From assembly GCF_008710155.1 (NCBI RefSeq), contig NZ_VYPZ01000002.1, forward strand, positions 186,001-250,000: 64,000 nucleotides of DNA, in the 5' to 3' direction. Positions 62,846-64,000 of this stretch are shown piece after piece; within the stretch, counting starts at the first letter, position 1, and the number at the start of each line of letters is the position of its first letter. Origin of the DNA: Sphingobium limneticum (GTDB taxonomy: Bacteria > Pseudomonadota > Alphaproteobacteria > Sphingomonadales > Sphingomonadaceae). A program made the translations under genes and the position numbers. Under the pieces are notes generated by a model that was not told the origin of the DNA, did no database searches, and saw only the letters and a program-made list of their open reading frames with translations.

Positions 62846-64000
62846 TTATGCTGCGGCCAGCTCACGCATTTCGGCGAGCCGATAGCGAAGCGTGCGTTCG
62901 GAAATGCCCAGCTTGCGGGCGGCGGCGGCGCGATGACCATCGGTTTCGCGCAGGGCGATCCGGATGGCTTCGAGTTTGCTGTGATGGGCGACGTCGCGCA
63001 GGCGGACCGGCTCGACCGGGATGGACGCCGGCGCGATGATCGGCGCGACGACGCGCAGCGGCTGTGGCGCGCCGGTCAGGTGCAGGTCGTCCGCCTCGAT
63101 CATCATGCCGTCGCGCAACACCAGCGCGCGCTGAAGCACATTGCCCAGTTCGCGGGCGTTGCCGCGCCAGTTGTGGGCGCTGAGCTTGTCCATGGCGGCG
63201 GCGGTCGGCCATACGAACGGCGCCTTGCCCATATCCTGATGACGCAGCAGCATGGCGGCGGCGATCGCGGCGACGTCGCCGGGACGTTCGGCCAGCGGGC
63301 GCAGTTCCAGCGGCATGACGTTGAGGCGCCAGTAGAGGTCTTCGCGGAAGCGGCCGGCAGCGACTTCACCTGCCAGATCGCGGTTGCAGGCCGCGATGAT
63401 GCGGACATTGACCGGCACCGGATGGGTCGCGCCGACGGGGAGGACTTCGCCTTCCTGCAGGGCGCGCAGCAGCTTGGACTGGAGCGAGAGCGGCAGTTCG
63501 GCGATTTCGTCGAGGAAGAGCGTACCGCCGTCGGCGGCCAGGAACAGACCTTCCGAGGCGTTGGACGCGCCGGTGAAGCTGCCCTTCTTATGACCGAACA
63601 GCATCGCTTCCATCATGGTTTCGGGCAGCGCGGCGCAGTTGACGGCGATAAAGTCGTGAGCGGTGCGACCCGATTGGGCGTGGAGGAAGCGCGCCATGCC
63701 TTCCTTGCCGGTGCCGGTGTCGCCCTGAATGAGGACGGTCGCATCGCTGCGAGCGACGCGGCCGGCCAGCGTCATCAGACGCGCGCTGCCGCTGTCGCCG
63801 ACCGCGGGAACCGATGCCGGGCGAACGAGTTCAGCGATCAGGGCAAAGGCAAAACCCATGTCCGCGATGCCGAATGCGACGCGGGCCGGCAGGCCGTTGG
63901 CGGCAGCGATCAGCGACGGCGCGCCATCGATGACATTGATGAGTATGTCGCGATGCGTGGCATGACCGATTTCGGTGGCCAGCAATATGCGCCGGTCGTC
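62846..64000 (-). CDS. Sigma54-activator-type flagellar regulator (FlbD/FleQ-like), truncated by the window
   Basis: At least 384 residues; the N terminus lies beyond the right edge (the frame is still open at 64000, reading DDRRILLATEIG). The AAA+ domain has Walker A GDTGTGKE, the sigma54 loop as GSFTGA (FGHKKGSFTGAS) rather than GAFTGA, and Walker B GGTLFLDEI, with RFREDLYWRLNV later. A Fis-type helix-turn-helix ends the protein (AAARKLGISERTLRYRLAEM). It directly precedes fliE and probably controls the cluster, as FlbD does in Caulobacter (inference). Confidence 0.9.
   Translation of the reverse strand, partial: DDRRILLATEIGHATHRDILINVIDGAPSLIAAANGLPARVAFGIADMGFAFALIAELVRPASVPAVGDSGSARLMTLAGRVARSDATVLIQGDTGTGKEGMARFLHAQSGRTAHDFIAVNCAALPETMMEAMLFGHKKGSFTGASNASEGLFLAADGGTLFLDEIAELPLSLQSKLLRALQEGEVLPVGATHPVPVNVRIIAACNRDLAGEVAAGRFREDLYWRLNVMPLELRPLAERPGDVAAIAAAMLLRHQDMGKAPFVWPTAAAMDKLSAHNWRGNARELGNVLQRALVLRDGMMIEADDLHLTGAPQPLRVVAPIIAPASIPVEPVRLRDVAHHSKLEAIRIALRETDGHRAAAARKLGISERTLRYRLAEMRELAAA

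Noticed and set aside
1..64000. Prophage, integrase, IS element or CRISPR array
   Set aside because: No transposase, integrase, phage structural protein or regularly spaced direct repeats were found in the window.

Overview
The window reads as a high-GC alphaproteobacterial chromosome segment, most likely from a sphingomonad (Sphingobium or Sphingomonas type). Support comes from the protein sequences, a petABC cytochrome bc1 cluster, the CpdR homologue, the hslO-argF-argD block, GANTC (CcrM-type) sites upstream of dnaA, and dispersed palindromic intergenic repeats. I see no prophage, insertion sequence, transposase, integrase or CRISPR array. The assignment to a genus is inference.

Layout. 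1-3200 (minus): end of an exported protein, dnaA, rpsT, mutM. 3331-9627 (plus): a tightly packed run ubiE, ubiB, an MntA/HepT-type nucleotidyltransferase-HEPN pair, coaBC, dut, a small exported protein, a MoeB/ThiF-type adenylyltransferase and a DsrE-like protein. 9629-13319: a small exported protein, exbD, then thrS and infC. 13475-18405 (minus): an MDR oxidoreductase, a small membrane protein, an aspartate aminotransferase, pabC and pabB. 18498-25871: DUF983, a thioesterase, a cytochrome b561-YceI fusion, a Rap1a/Tai-like protein, type II DAHP synthase, a small conserved protein, a repeat-rich gap, terC and fbp. 25872-26356 carries two candidate small RNAs. 26357-31195: acyltransferase, N-formylglutamate amidohydrolase family protein, cpdR, dctA and tRNA-Val(GAC). 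31278-46774: housekeeping genes, including apt, petABC, trmL-hemF-GNAT, lipB, queE-queC and hslO-argF-argD.

46928-64000 is one long minus-strand flagellar cluster, transcribed from the right edge leftwards: a sigma54-activator-like regulator (cut by the edge), fliE, F, G, H, I, J, K, L, M, N, O, P, Q, R, flhB, an unrecognised gene, fliD and fliS. It encodes the MS-ring, C-ring, export ATPase complex, export gate, hook-length control and filament cap. Many junctions overlap by 4-8 bases. Sigma28-like promoter sequences lie before fliD and before the unrecognised gene.

The most interesting signals are: (1) the toxin-antitoxin-like pair wired by overlapping start and stop codons into the ubiB-coaBC operon; (2) two adjacent candidate sRNAs on the minus strand with matching seed complementarity; (3) five GANTC sites and a duplicated motif upstream of dnaA; (4) a palindromic intergenic repeat inserted in frame into the linker of CoaBC, with relatives between argF/argD and fliQ/fliP; (5) the b561-YceI fusion. 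All calls are from reading the sequence; no searches or structure predictions were run.
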